From contig JAUXUD010000062.1 in NCBI GenBank assembly GCA_030680835.1, forward strand, positions 1-64,000: a DNA stretch of 64,000 bases, in the 5' to 3' direction. How positions within the stretch are numbered: the first letter of the stretch is position 1; the number at the start of each line of letters is the position of its first letter. The notes beneath the pieces are model-generated. The model saw only the letters and a list, made by a program, of their open reading frames with translations, did no database searches and was not told the DNA's origin. The DNA comes from Bacteroidota bacterium (lineage in GTDB: Bacteria; Bacteroidota; Bacteroidia; UKL13-3). Positions 10,255-19,467 of the stretch are shown here, in pieces. The position numbers were made by a program, and so were the translations under genes.

Positions 10255-10467
10255 GGTAGAGACGCGATTTATCGCGTCTAAACATGCCCCACCCCATGTT
10301 TCCCCCCACAAAAAAAGCCTTCCGTTGGGAAAGCCTTTTTTAATATGGGTTGAATTCAATCGTTTTGAATCGGGATTCGCGTTGAATTTAGATTCGTTGT
10401 GAATCATCATTCGCTGTGAATCACCATTCGTTGTGAATCTTTAGACGCGATGAATCGCGTCTCTACC
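10255..10467. repeat. Composite repeat bounded by inverted GGTAGAGACGCGAT...ATCGCGTCTCTACC
   Basis: Two palindrome copies (10256-10279, 10443-10466) flank 17-bp tandem units ATTCGYTGTGAATCAYC (10392-10441). Confidence 0.7.
10308..10343. terminator. Imperfect A-rich/T-rich hairpin (AAAAAAAGCCTTCC-GTTG-GGAAAGCCTTTTTT)
   Basis: Stem with two mismatches and a T tract, downstream of rpsT. Confidence 0.4.
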
Positions 10468-10772
10468 TATTTGCTGGTTTGTTTTTTCTTTATTGATCGT
10501 TTTACGATTACCTTTTCCATTCCTACTTTGGCTACTACTTTGGCCAGTTTTGATTTTTGGTTCGAAGCTTTATTTTTATGAATAATGCTGCGTTTGGCCA
10601 ATTTATCCAACATGGAGCTCACTTCTCTTAATAAGGTTTCGGCTTCGCTTTTTACTGTGCTGGTACGAATGCGCTTTGCCAGGGTACGTGTGCTTTTGGC
10701 CTGATAACGGTTGCGTAAACGCTTGGTAGCGTTATTTCTGATTCTCTTTTTTGATGATTTATGGTTTGCCAT
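10467..10772 (-). CDS. rpsT: 30S ribosomal protein S20
   Basis: 101 aa MANHKSSKKRIRNNATKRLRNRYQAKSTRT...LAKRSIIHKNKASNQKSKLAK. Confidence 0.95.
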   Translation of the reverse strand: MANHKSSKKRIRNNATKRLRNRYQAKSTRTLAKRIRTSTVKSEAETLLREVSSMLDKLAKRSIIHKNKASNQKSKLAKVVAKVGMEKVIVKRSIKKKQTSK

Positions 10773-10868
10773 TGTCTAATACTTATCTAATTACTTATGT
10801 ACCTTAAAAAAGGGATGGCAAAGATATGTTTTTGAAATTAAAATCAAACCGCCAAATTAAAAAACTCT

Positions 10869-11195
10869 TTAAACCGCGAAACTTTCGCCGCAACTGCATG
10901 TACGAGAGGCGTTTGGATTGTTAAAGGTAAAGCCTTTTCCATTTAATCCGTCGCTAAAATCCAGCTCTGTGCCAAATAAATACAGCACACTGCGCTTATC
11001 GGTTACTACTCTTACCCCATTGTCATCAAAGGCTTCATCGCCCGATTTCAGGTTATTATCGAAGTCGAGTTTGTACGAAAGGCCCGAACATCCGCCACTA
11101 TCCACGCCTACGCGTAAAAAGTACGAGGCATCGTAATGTTTCTCATCTATTAATTGACTTATTCTCTTTTTTGCTTTTTCACTAACGGTAATCAT
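10869..11195 (-). CDS. HesB/IscA/ErpA family iron-sulfur carrier
   Basis: 108 aa; FLRVGVDSGGCSGLSYKLDF and C-terminal CSCGESF. Confidence 0.92.
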   Translation of the reverse strand: MITVSEKAKKRISQLIDEKHYDASYFLRVGVDSGGCSGLSYKLDFDNNLKSGDEAFDDNGVRVVTDKRSVLYLFGTELDFSDGLNGKGFTFNNPNASRTCSCGESFAV

Positions 11196-11300
11196 TTCAA
11201 TAACGATTTAAGGTACAAAAATAACGCTTTATTATCAGATAGCAATTGATTGACCCAAATGTTTTGGTAAATTTGAACAGTTAAAGAAATTGAATAGAAT

Positions 11301-12152
11301 ATGACTCAACCAATACAAACCATCGCCATCGCGGGTGCAGGAACCATGGGTAGCGGCATTGCCCAGATAACTGCCGCAGCCGGGGTTAAGACTATTTTGT
11401 TTGATATCAGTAACGATATGCTTAAAAAGGCAGAGCTTGGCCTCAACACAACTTTGGCGGTTTTGGTTGAAAAACAAAAAATAAGTCCTGAAAAAAGGGA
11501 TTCTATCCTTGCAAATATTCAGTTCACAGATAAAATGGGAGAAGTGGTTGCCGATCTGATTATTGAGGCCATTGTGGAACGTTTGGATGCAAAACATGCG
11601 TTTTTTCAATCGGTGGCAACATTTAATACCCCTCAAACCATATTGGCAAGCAATACTTCATCCATACCCATTACCCAAATTGCGGCAAAAATTCCTTACC
11701 CCGAAAGAATGCTGGGCATCCACTTTTTTAACCCCGCCCCTTTAATGAAACTTGTTGAAATCATCAGTGGGGTTCAAACCGAAAATGCAATTGCACTAAG
11801 CTGCAAAACTTTAATAGAAGGAATGGGCAAAACCTGTGTTATGGTTAAAGATGCACCCGGATTTATTGTGAACCGTGTGGCCCGCCATTATTACGTGGAG
11901 GCCTTAAAAGTATTGGAGGAAAACATTGCCTCATTCGAAGATATTGATGCCCTGATGGAAAGCAGCGGTTTTAAAATGGGCCCCTTCCGCTTAATGGATT
12001 TAATTGGCGTGGATACCAATTTTTCGGTAACCTCCAGTGTTTTTAATTCGTTTTACCAGGATGCAAAATTCAGGCCCAGCCGCATTCAGCAGCAAAAGGT
12101 AGATGCCGGGTATTATGGTAAAAAATCGGGAAAGGGATTTTATGAGTATTAA
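11301..12152 (+). CDS. 3-hydroxybutyryl/3-hydroxyacyl-CoA dehydrogenase
   Basis: 283 aa; IAIAGAGTMGSGIAQITAAAG, LASNTSSIPITQIA, GIHFFNPAPLMKLVEII, KDAPGFIVNRVARHYYVEAL. Confidence 0.93.
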   Translation: MTQPIQTIAIAGAGTMGSGIAQITAAAGVKTILFDISNDMLKKAELGLNTTLAVLVEKQKISPEKRDSILANIQFTDKMGEVVADLIIEAIVERLDAKHAFFQSVATFNTPQTILASNTSSIPITQIAAKIPYPERMLGIHFFNPAPLMKLVEIISGVQTENAIALSCKTLIEGMGKTCVMVKDAPGFIVNRVARHYYVEALKVLEENIASFEDIDALMESSGFKMGPFRLMDLIGVDTNFSVTSSVFNSFYQDAKFRPSRIQQQKVDAGYYGKKSGKGFYEY

Positions 12153-12651
12153 AGCGCATGAACTGGACATTAGAAATGCCAATTTGGTTGATATTGCTGC
12201 AATAACAGAAATATACAATGAAGCGGTTTTAAACGGGGTTGCCACTTTTGATACGGAACCCAAAAGCATTGAAAACCGGCTGGAATGGCTGAACCAACAC
12301 GATGCAAAACATCCGGTTTTGGTGGCTTGTCTCAACAATGAAGTAGTGGCCTGGGCTTCGTTAAGCAGGTGGAGCGACCGCTCTGCTTATGATGGCACCG
12401 CCGAGGTATCGGTTTATGTGCATCAGCATCACCGCTCAAGTGGAATTGGAAGTGTTTTGTTTGCCCATTTGGTAAAACAGGCCGAAACTCTGGGATTACA
12501 TTATCTGCTCTCGCGCATTTCGGAAGGCAATGAAACCAGTATACGAATGCACCTGAGAAACGGTTTTTCAACCATTGGGGTTATGCACCAGGTGGGGAAT
12601 AAATTTGGGCAGTATCTGGATGTAACTTTAATGGAAAAAGTATTGGTTTAA
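12142..12651 (+). CDS. GNAT N-acetyltransferase (phosphinothricin acetyltransferase-like)
   Basis: Internal ATG at 12142 overlaps the upstream stop by 11 nt; IRNANLVDIAAITEIYNEAV, VYVHQHHRSSGIGSVL, HLRNGFSTIGVMHQVGNKFGQYLDV. Confidence 0.85.
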   Translation: MSIKAHELDIRNANLVDIAAITEIYNEAVLNGVATFDTEPKSIENRLEWLNQHDAKHPVLVACLNNEVVAWASLSRWSDRSAYDGTAEVSVYVHQHHRSSGIGSVLFAHLVKQAETLGLHYLLSRISEGNETSIRMHLRNGFSTIGVMHQVGNKFGQYLDVTLMEKVLV

Positions 12652-12661
12652 ACTTGAACAA

Positions 12662-13159
12662 ATGACAAAATATAAAATTGGATTCATAGCGATCATCTTA
12701 TTATTGCAGCTCAACTGTAAAAAAAACAAAAACGCCATCAATGCCAATAACGATTTCTTTCCGCCGGTTTTGGTGGATTTTACCATCAATATGGATTTGC
12801 CTTCGGCATCGGATTTAAAGTTTGCCAACGGGCACTTTATTCAACCCGGTACCGGTTACAAACAAAGAGGGGTGATTGTGTATAATACCGGTTTTCAGGG
12901 GCCCGACCAGTATGTTGCCTTCGACCGTACCTGTCCGTATTTGCCGGATAGCGTTTGCAGTTATGTGAGCATGGATACCAGCTCCACCTTGTTTTTCAGG
13001 TGTGGCCAATACAATGGAACAAAATATACAGGTTGCTGCAATTCAAAATTTATGGCTCAAAATGGCGCTCAGGTTCAGGGCAAAGCCACCCGCGGTTTGC
13101 GGCAATATTATGTGGGAAATTTTGGAAGCCAGTTGCGGGTAACAAATACGCCACAATAA
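12662..13159 (+). CDS. Lipoprotein with degenerate Rieske-like domain
   Basis: 165 aa; lipobox-like LLQLNCKK; YVAFDRTCPY...CCNSKFMAQNGAQVQGKATRGLRQYYV resembles the Rieske layout without canonical C-x-H ligands. Confidence 0.55.
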   Translation: MTKYKIGFIAIILLLQLNCKKNKNAINANNDFFPPVLVDFTINMDLPSASDLKFANGHFIQPGTGYKQRGVIVYNTGFQGPDQYVAFDRTCPYLPDSVCSYVSMDTSSTLFFRCGQYNGTKYTGCCNSKFMAQNGAQVQGKATRGLRQYYVGNFGSQLRVTNTPQ

Positions 13160-13167
13160 ATGTATTT

Positions 13168-13232
13168 TTTGTTCCTTTGTTTCTTTGTAGCCCTAATAAA
13201 CACAGCTTGCTACAAAGAAACAAAGGAACAAA
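13168..13232. terminator. Long near-perfect hairpin (24-bp stem, 17-nt loop)
   Basis: TTTGTTCCTTTGTTTCTTTGTAGC / GCTACAAAGAAACAAAGGAACAAA. Confidence 0.65.
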
Positions 13233-13295
13233 GTTTAAACAAATTTAGAAGCTGGTTAAGCCCTTTGAATCAACTTATTTAATACAGATATTATT

Positions 13296-14813
13296 ATGAA
13301 AAAAACGATACTCATTTCATCTTTGTTCCTTTCTGGGTTCAGCCTTTTTGCGCAGCCTGCATTTATTAAAGATTCTTTAGATACTTATGTAAAACGCGAA
13401 ATGGAACGCTGGCAGGTGCCGGGTTTGGCCATTGCGGTAGTAAAAGACGGGAAAATTGTGGTTTGCAAAGGATATGGAGTAAAGGAAAACGGGAAAACAG
13501 ATCCGGTAAACGAATACACTTTGTTCCAAATTGCCAGTAACAGCAAGGCTTTTACCGGCACAGCCATTGCAATGCTAAACCAGGAAAAACGTTTATCACT
13601 AGATAATAAAGTTACCTCCTATCTGCCGTATTTTAAATTGTATGAACCCACTTCTACAGAACTTTGTACCGTTAGGGATTTGCTTTGTCATCGAATTGGC
13701 CTGTATACCTTTCAGGGTGATTTTTTGAATTGGGGAAGTACCTTAAGCCGGAGGGAAATTGTGGAACATATGCAGCTTACCAAACCCATACATCCTTTCA
13801 GGTATAAATACGGTTATTGTAACGCTGCTTTTATAACGGCCGGCGAAATTATTAAAGCAGTTACCGATACAAGCTGGGATGATTTTATTCACTATCGGTT
13901 TTTTGAACCGCTCGAAATGAAACATACCAACAGCTCCTACCTTACCATGCTTAACGATAAAAATGCCTGCAAACCTCATACGCTGGTTAAGGAAAAAATA
14001 GTTACGCTGCCATTGGCCAATATTGATAATATGGGTGCATCGGCAGCCATCAATTCATGTGCCCGCGATATGGCCAATTGGCTTTTGTTTCAACTCGACA
14101 GCGGCCGTTTTAATGGCAAACGCCTCATTCCCTTTTCGGTTTTGGCCGAAACCCGCAAATCTCAGATGATATCCAATGATGTAAGTTCGCGCACTTTTAA
14201 AACCAAACATTTCTCAAACTATGGACTGGGTTGGCAAAGTTATGATTACGAGGCCCGCAGAATCTGGGAACACAGCGGAGGTGCCAATGGTTTTGTGACA
14301 AAAACAGAGTTTATCCCCGAAGAAAATCTTGGGATTCTGGTGTACACCAATACCGATGCCAACGGACTTTACGATGCCCTGGTAAAACAGGTTATTGAAT
14401 CGTATTTTGGAATGCCATACCGCAACCTGAGTGAGAAGTATTTTATCCCCACACATGCCGGCAATATGGCCGAACAAAAGGATTTGGATAGCCTGGAGAA
14501 TTTGGCAAAAGCAACTATTAAAACACCCGTTGATTTGAAAAAATATGCAGGCATTTATCAAAACGAGTTGTACGGGAAGATTGAAATTAAAGCGGAAAAG
14601 AATAAGCTGAATGTATATTTCAGTCACCACCCGCAAAACATTGGCAGCATGGAATATTTGGGTAATAACAAGTTTTTATGTACCTATTCTGATCCGGTTT
14701 GCGGGGTGCAGATGATTCCGTTTGAGATTGCAAATGATGAAGTGGTTTCGGTAAAAGTTAAAGTAGCCGATTTTATCGATTACCAATCGTATGTGTTTAA
14801 ACGGTTGAAATAA
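13296..14813 (+). CDS. Serine hydrolase (class C beta-lactamase-like) with C-terminal DUF3471-like domain
   Basis: 505 aa; SxxK in ASNSKAF, YxN in YGYCNAAF, C-terminal LKKYAGIYQNELYGKIEI. Confidence 0.9.
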   Translation: MKKTILISSLFLSGFSLFAQPAFIKDSLDTYVKREMERWQVPGLAIAVVKDGKIVVCKGYGVKENGKTDPVNEYTLFQIASNSKAFTGTAIAMLNQEKRLSLDNKVTSYLPYFKLYEPTSTELCTVRDLLCHRIGLYTFQGDFLNWGSTLSRREIVEHMQLTKPIHPFRYKYGYCNAAFITAGEIIKAVTDTSWDDFIHYRFFEPLEMKHTNSSYLTMLNDKNACKPHTLVKEKIVTLPLANIDNMGASAAINSCARDMANWLLFQLDSGRFNGKRLIPFSVLAETRKSQMISNDVSSRTFKTKHFSNYGLGWQSYDYEARRIWEHSGGANGFVTKTEFIPEENLGILVYTNTDANGLYDALVKQVIESYFGMPYRNLSEKYFIPTHAGNMAEQKDLDSLENLAKATIKTPVDLKKYAGIYQNELYGKIEIKAEKNKLNVYFSHHPQNIGSMEYLGNNKFLCTYSDPVCGVQMIPFEIANDEVVSVKVKVADFIDYQSYVFKRLK

Positions 14814-14933
14814 TTAGTCATAGTTTCTGTTCTGAAATCAAAGGCAATTAATTTTTAATTTTTCCGTTTAAGAAATTATTGCCTGTTACTTGTATCAATT
14901 ATCTTCATTTTATACTTGTTTAATAATATGTTT

Positions 14934-15563
14934 ATGAAAAACAGTATTTTTATTATTGGAATTATTCTTATCATTTTCTCTTCATGTAGTAAAGAAAAGA
15001 CACCGATAACTACGCCTGATTCGGTATTGGATTATTTTCCTCTGAAAAAAGGGAATTATTGGGTTTATAAAGTTTCATATTTGGACAGTGCCGGTAATAC
15101 CATCTCTCAAAGTAGGGAAAATGATTCCATGGTAATTGGAAATGATATTTTAATTAATAACAAAACCTACATTACTGTAATCCATTATAACTATTTAGGT
15201 GCTACTAATTCAGATCCTTTCATAGTATATTACAGGGATTCATCTGATTGCATTGTTAACAATTATGGCAAGATTATTTTCAGTATAAATTCAGGAGTTT
15301 ATAAAGAAATTTTTCATGAGGATTCTAGTGCGTATATCAATTATTCATTTGTGAGCCAGGCTACTAATATAACTGTTCCCATAGGCACCTATAATTGTTT
15401 GGATTATAAAGGTGAATTATATAGAAAATCTGAGCAATATAAAATAGCCTTTTTAACACATAATTATTGTTATAAAAATATCGGTACTATCAGGAAAGTA
15501 ATGCTATATATAGGTTCCCTTGATAAGGTTAATTTAGATTTGATAAAATATCATATTCAATAA
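14934..15563 (+). CDS. Hypothetical lipoprotein
   Basis: Likely start at internal ATG; MKNSIFIIGIILIIFSSCSKEK lipobox. Confidence 0.65.
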   Translation: MKNSIFIIGIILIIFSSCSKEKTPITTPDSVLDYFPLKKGNYWVYKVSYLDSAGNTISQSRENDSMVIGNDILINNKTYITVIHYNYLGATNSDPFIVYYRDSSDCIVNNYGKIIFSINSGVYKEIFHEDSSAYINYSFVSQATNITVPIGTYNCLDYKGELYRKSEQYKIAFLTHNYCYKNIGTIRKVMLYIGSLDKVNLDLIKYHIQ

Positions 15564-15599
15564 TTAATTTGTGTTCAGCTCGAATTTGAATGGGTAAAA

Positions 15600-16151
15600 C
15601 TACCCAAGCAGAATCTTTAACTTCAACACAGCCGCAACAGTCATGGCATCTGTTATCTGACCGCTCATCACCATTTGAAACAGTTCTTCAAAGGGAATTT
15701 TCCTAATCTTTAATTCTTCGGTTTCCTCCGGTTCAGCCTTGGTAAAACTTAAATCGCGGGCTACATAAATAATGGCAAACTCATCGGTGGCCGAATTACT
15801 CAAATGAATTTCTATGAGTTTCTGCCAGTCGTTGGCAATAATTCCGCATTCTTCCAGCAACTCACGCTTGCCCGATTCAATGGGATCAATGCCTATTTTG
15901 CCGCCGCCTTCGGGAATTTCCCAGCTGTATTGTTTTAGCGGATAGCGGTACTGTCCAACAATCCAGGTATTGTTGTGCTCATCCAAAGGTATAATGCCAA
16001 TAGCCAGGTGTTTAAAATGCAACAGGCCATAGATGCCGGGCTTCCCCAGCGGGTTCAATACTTCCTCATGGTGTAATACAATCCACGGGTTTTCATAAAC
16101 AATTTTATCGCTAAGCTTTTTCCAGGGATTTGTATTTTGAGGTTCATTCAT
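15600..16151 (-). CDS. NUDIX hydrolase
   Basis: 183 aa; Nudix box GGGKIGIDPIESGKRELLEECGI. Confidence 0.92.
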   Translation of the reverse strand: MNEPQNTNPWKKLSDKIVYENPWIVLHHEEVLNPLGKPGIYGLLHFKHLAIGIIPLDEHNNTWIVGQYRYPLKQYSWEIPEGGGKIGIDPIESGKRELLEECGIIANDWQKLIEIHLSNSATDEFAIIYVARDLSFTKAEPEETEELKIRKIPFEELFQMVMSGQITDAMTVAAVLKLKILLG

Positions 16152-16281
16152 GGTTTATCAAGGAATATACATCTATATTTAATTGCATCAATCATTTTTA
16201 CAAGGGTTATAATATCAATGATTATCTGCATTCTTTAAAATAACAATTCAATATTCAACAGTTATGAAAATTGCAAACTTA

Positions 16282-16358
16282 GTTCGACCCCGCTGGGGTC
16301 GTATGTTTATAGGAAATATGCCGCCTGCTATAAACCTGCGACCCCATCGGGGTCGAAC
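16282..16358. repeat. Dispersed palindromic element, copy B (GTTCGACCCCG...CGGGGTCGAAC)
   Basis: 11-bp perfect terminal inverted repeats; inverse-orientation match to 8530-8602. Confidence 0.85.
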
Positions 16359-16428
16359 AAACCATTAACTATAGAATATTGAATACCAATCATCAATTTC
16401 ATTTTCAAAATCCGGCAGTAACCTTATG

Positions 16429-16665
16429 CTATATGCCATACTTTTCTTTTATGTGGTTTTTAAATTCAGCAAGTGAAATTGTGTTTTGAGGGTTTCTCTG
16501 ATAATCTTCAATCCTATCATTAAGAATGGAAATCTGATCTTCCGTTAAATCCGGATAAACTGAATTTTCAAGCTTTTCAACGTTAACATCCTTAAAATTA
16601 TTTAACATTTCAATTACAGTAGCTTCCTGACTTTCATCCATAATATTAACAAGCAATGTTTTCAT
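16429..16665 (-). CDS. Small antitoxin-like hypothetical protein
   Basis: 78 aa; TEDQISILNDRIEDYQRNPQNTISLAEFKNHIKEKYGI resembles addiction-module proteins; no toxin partner adjacent. Confidence 0.45.
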   Translation of the reverse strand: MKTLLVNIMDESQEATVIEMLNNFKDVNVEKLENSVYPDLTEDQISILNDRIEDYQRNPQNTISLAEFKNHIKEKYGI

Positions 16666-16694
16666 AATTCGAATATACTGAAATTTTGTATAAA

Positions 16695-17519
16695 CTATGG
16701 GAATTTCGGAAACTTTTTAAAGTCGGGTTTGCGTTTTTCGAGGAATGAATTTTTGCCTTCTTTGGCTTCTTCGCTCAGGTAATAAAGCAAGGTAGCATTT
16801 CCTGCCAGGTCTTGTATACCGGCTTGTCCGTCGAGTTCTGCATTAAACGAACTTTTTATCATGCGCAGGGCAATCGGACTTTTTTCCATCATTTTGCGGC
16901 ACCATTCAATGGTGGTGTTTTCTAATTCGTCAAGCGGAACCACCTTATTAACCAATCCCATTTCAAGGGCTTCCTGCGCATTGTATTGTTCGCATAAAAA
17001 CCAGATCTCACGTGCTTTCTTTTGTCCCACCAAACGGGCCAGATAACCGGCCCCGAAACCGCCATCAAAACTGCCAACCTTTGGACCTGTTTGGCCAAAT
17101 TTTGCATTATCGGCAGCAATGGTTAAATCGCAAATAACGTGCAATACATGTCCGCCACCAATAGCATAACCGGCCACCATGGCAATTACCGGTTTTGGAA
17201 TACGGCGAATTTGCATTTGCAGATCGAGTACATTTAAACGGGGCACGCCATCATCGCCCACATACCCGCCATGTCCGCGTACGCTTTGATCGCCTCCGCT
17301 GCAAAAGGCCTTGCCGCCTTCGCCGGTTAAAATTACACAGTACACCTTTTCATCCTGCCGCGCCAATTCCATGGCTTCACTCATTTCCTTAACCGTTAAG
17401 GGTGTAAATGCATTGTGCTTTTTGGGGCGGTTAATACTTATTTTGGCAATCCCTTCATAAAACTGAAACAGTATTTCCTTGTATTCCTTCAGGGTTGTCC
17501 ACTTGTGTTTTGTTTGCAT
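16695..17519 (-). CDS. menB: 1,4-dihydroxy-2-naphthoyl-CoA synthase
   Basis: 274 aa crotonase; [89 protein letters not shown]. Confidence 0.96.
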   Translation of the reverse strand: MQTKHKWTTLKEYKEILFQFYEGIAKISINRPKKHNAFTPLTVKEMSEAMELARQDEKVYCVILTGEGGKAFCSGGDQSVRGHGGYVGDDGVPRLNVLDLQMQIRRIPKPVIAMVAGYAIGGGHVLHVICDLTIAADNAKFGQTGPKVGSFDGGFGAGYLARLVGQKKAREIWFLCEQYNAQEALEMGLVNKVVPLDELENTTIEWCRKMMEKSPIALRMIKSSFNAELDGQAGIQDLAGNATLLYYLSEEAKEGKNSFLEKRKPDFKKFPKFP

Positions 17520-17534
17520 GGCAGCAAAGGTAAG

Positions 17535-17660
17535 CGGTAATCGGTAATCGGTAATCGGTAATCGGTATTTTTTTTTATTGAATGCGGTTTTTCAAGGGAA
17601 TACTGTTTACAACGGAGACGCGATAAATCGCGTCTCTACATGTTGTAACCGATAAGTCCG
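17535..17660. repeat. GGTAATC heptamer array plus GGAGACGCGATAAATCGCGTCTCTAC palindrome (17614-17639)
   Basis: Outer arms GTAATCGG/CCGATTAC surround the palindrome; same layout at 32766-32862. Confidence 0.65.
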
Positions 17661-17669
17661 ATTACCCTT

Positions 17670-19367
17670 TTATTCAACTTTCAGTTGTCTGAATTCTTTT
17701 ATCGCTTTTATATTTTCGTCATTAACAAACGGCAACTCCAGAATGGCTACATTATTATGCGGGGCATAAAACTTTTCGAGGGTTTTGCCCAGACTTTTCA
17801 AGTGGTTGCAGGTGTAATAATGCAGGTCGAATTGCCGTGCCAATAACTCAACGCTTTGATGCTGGGGTGTGGTAAAATAGTCCAATACTTCGGGGTGCTC
17901 AGAGGGGCCGTCAATCCATTCAAATATTTTACCTCCGAAGTTATTTAAAACAATAATGCGTAGATTATTCGGTATTTGTTTTTGCCAGAACGCATTGCGG
18001 TCGTAAAACAGCGATAAATCCCCTGTAATTAAGGTTACCGTTTTGTGCATTTGCATTTTTGCTGAACCCAAAGCGGTTGAAGTAGCTCCGTCAATACCAC
18101 TGGTTCCACGATTTCCGTATACATGCAGCGCCTTTAATGGAATTCCCAGCCAGCTGGCATACCTCACTACCGCACTGTTAGCAAGCTGCAATTGAGAATT
18201 CTCGGGTAAAGCACTCAGTAAATGCTGCATTACGATTGGTTCACACCAAATATTTTTAGCTACAAATTGTTTAATCGCAGCACTCACTTTTTTATTGTAC
18301 AGTTTCCAGTCGGAGGCATAAGGTTTCATAAACGTTTGCTTAAACCGGTTTATCGAAACAAAAGCTTCAAGGAAATTGAGTTCATGAGCGATAACAAAAT
18401 GGGAAACATTATTATAGGTATCAATTAAATTTACACTGCTTTGAACCCTGAAATGATACTTTGGTTTTTGGCTTTTCAGCCAGTTTTTTAATGATTTGGA
18501 AACCATCGGTCCGCCTAACGACAGAATAAAATCGGGCTCCAGGTCTTTAAGTTCTCCCGGGTGAACAAACTGGGTAATGCTGTCGAATAAAGGAATATTA
18601 CCCGATTCATGCTGGTTCGAAACCACGTCTGCAAATACAACTACATCATCGTGGTTTACACAAGCATTTAAAACCAGTTGCAGGCTTTTTGATACCGGTA
18701 ACTGCCCTACCAGGATCATGCGTTTTTTGCTTTTCTTCCAGGCGCCGGCCAGTTCATCCAACTGAAGTGTGGGCAAGGCAATAGGGGGATAATTTACTTC
18801 TTTAAGCGGACTTACTTTAGGAATTCCAGAGCTGCCTTTTACATCATATAATGGCTCGCGCATCGGGGCATTTATATGTACCGGTCCATAGCCCGAGGGT
18901 TGCATAGTTTCCTGAATGGCTGTGGTTACAATTCTTTCGGTGAGCTTGTAATCAATTTTATCTTCTTCAAAACAAAGCAATTCGTGACTTCCCAAAACGT
19001 GTTTGCCAAATACTCCTTTTTGCATAATCATTTGCCCGTCCTGTTGGTTCAGCAATTCGGGCGGACGATCGGCAGAAATAACCAATAGCGGAACTTTTTG
19101 ATAATAGGCCTCGGCTATGGCGGGGAAAAAATTGAGGCAGGCAGTGCCCGATGTACAAATTAATACAACAGGTTTTTGTAATTGCTGGGCCATTCCCAAA
19201 GCCATAAAGGCTGCGCTTCGTTCGTCGATGACAGAGTGACACTTAATTTTTTTGTTTTGTGAAAAGGCAAATACCAGCGGGGCCGAACGGCTTCCCGGAC
19301 AAATCACTGCATGTTCAATCCCGTAATGGCTGCATATCTTCGCAATTGTAAATACGTGTTGTTGCAC
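17670..19367 (-). CDS. menD: 2-succinyl-5-enolpyruvyl-6-hydroxy-3-cyclohexene-1-carboxylate synthase
   Basis: 565 aa ThDP enzyme; HAVICPGSRSAPLVFAF, TSGTACLNFFPAIAEAYYQKVPLLVISADRPPELL. Confidence 0.95.
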   Translation of the reverse strand: MQQHVFTIAKICSHYGIEHAVICPGSRSAPLVFAFSQNKKIKCHSVIDERSAAFMALGMAQQLQKPVVLICTSGTACLNFFPAIAEAYYQKVPLLVISADRPPELLNQQDGQMIMQKGVFGKHVLGSHELLCFEEDKIDYKLTERIVTTAIQETMQPSGYGPVHINAPMREPLYDVKGSSGIPKVSPLKEVNYPPIALPTLQLDELAGAWKKSKKRMILVGQLPVSKSLQLVLNACVNHDDVVVFADVVSNQHESGNIPLFDSITQFVHPGELKDLEPDFILSLGGPMVSKSLKNWLKSQKPKYHFRVQSSVNLIDTYNNVSHFVIAHELNFLEAFVSINRFKQTFMKPYASDWKLYNKKVSAAIKQFVAKNIWCEPIVMQHLLSALPENSQLQLANSAVVRYASWLGIPLKALHVYGNRGTSGIDGATSTALGSAKMQMHKTVTLITGDLSLFYDRNAFWQKQIPNNLRIIVLNNFGGKIFEWIDGPSEHPEVLDYFTTPQHQSVELLARQFDLHYYTCNHLKSLGKTLEKFYAPHNNVAILELPFVNDENIKAIKEFRQLKVE

Positions 19368-19467
19368 AAGTAGTTTTTTTGGCTGTAGGGTTCAATATTA
19401 ATAAAACAATCTGAAAGCCTGACTATGAAAAATTAACAAGCGTTTTAATTTAATTGCATTCTTCGGT

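Noticed and set aside
10392-10441. Short regularly spaced 17-bp repeats suggestive of CRISPR
   Set aside because: Units are contiguous tandem copies with no unique spacers and no cas genes in the window.
16429-16665. Complete toxin-antitoxin module at the 78-aa ORF
   Set aside because: No toxin-like partner adjacent; kept only as a low-confidence antitoxin-like ORF.
17535-17575. GGTAATC heptamer array as a phase-variable promoter
   Set aside because: It sits between menB and menD with no clear promoter spacing and is better explained as part of the nested palindromic repeat.
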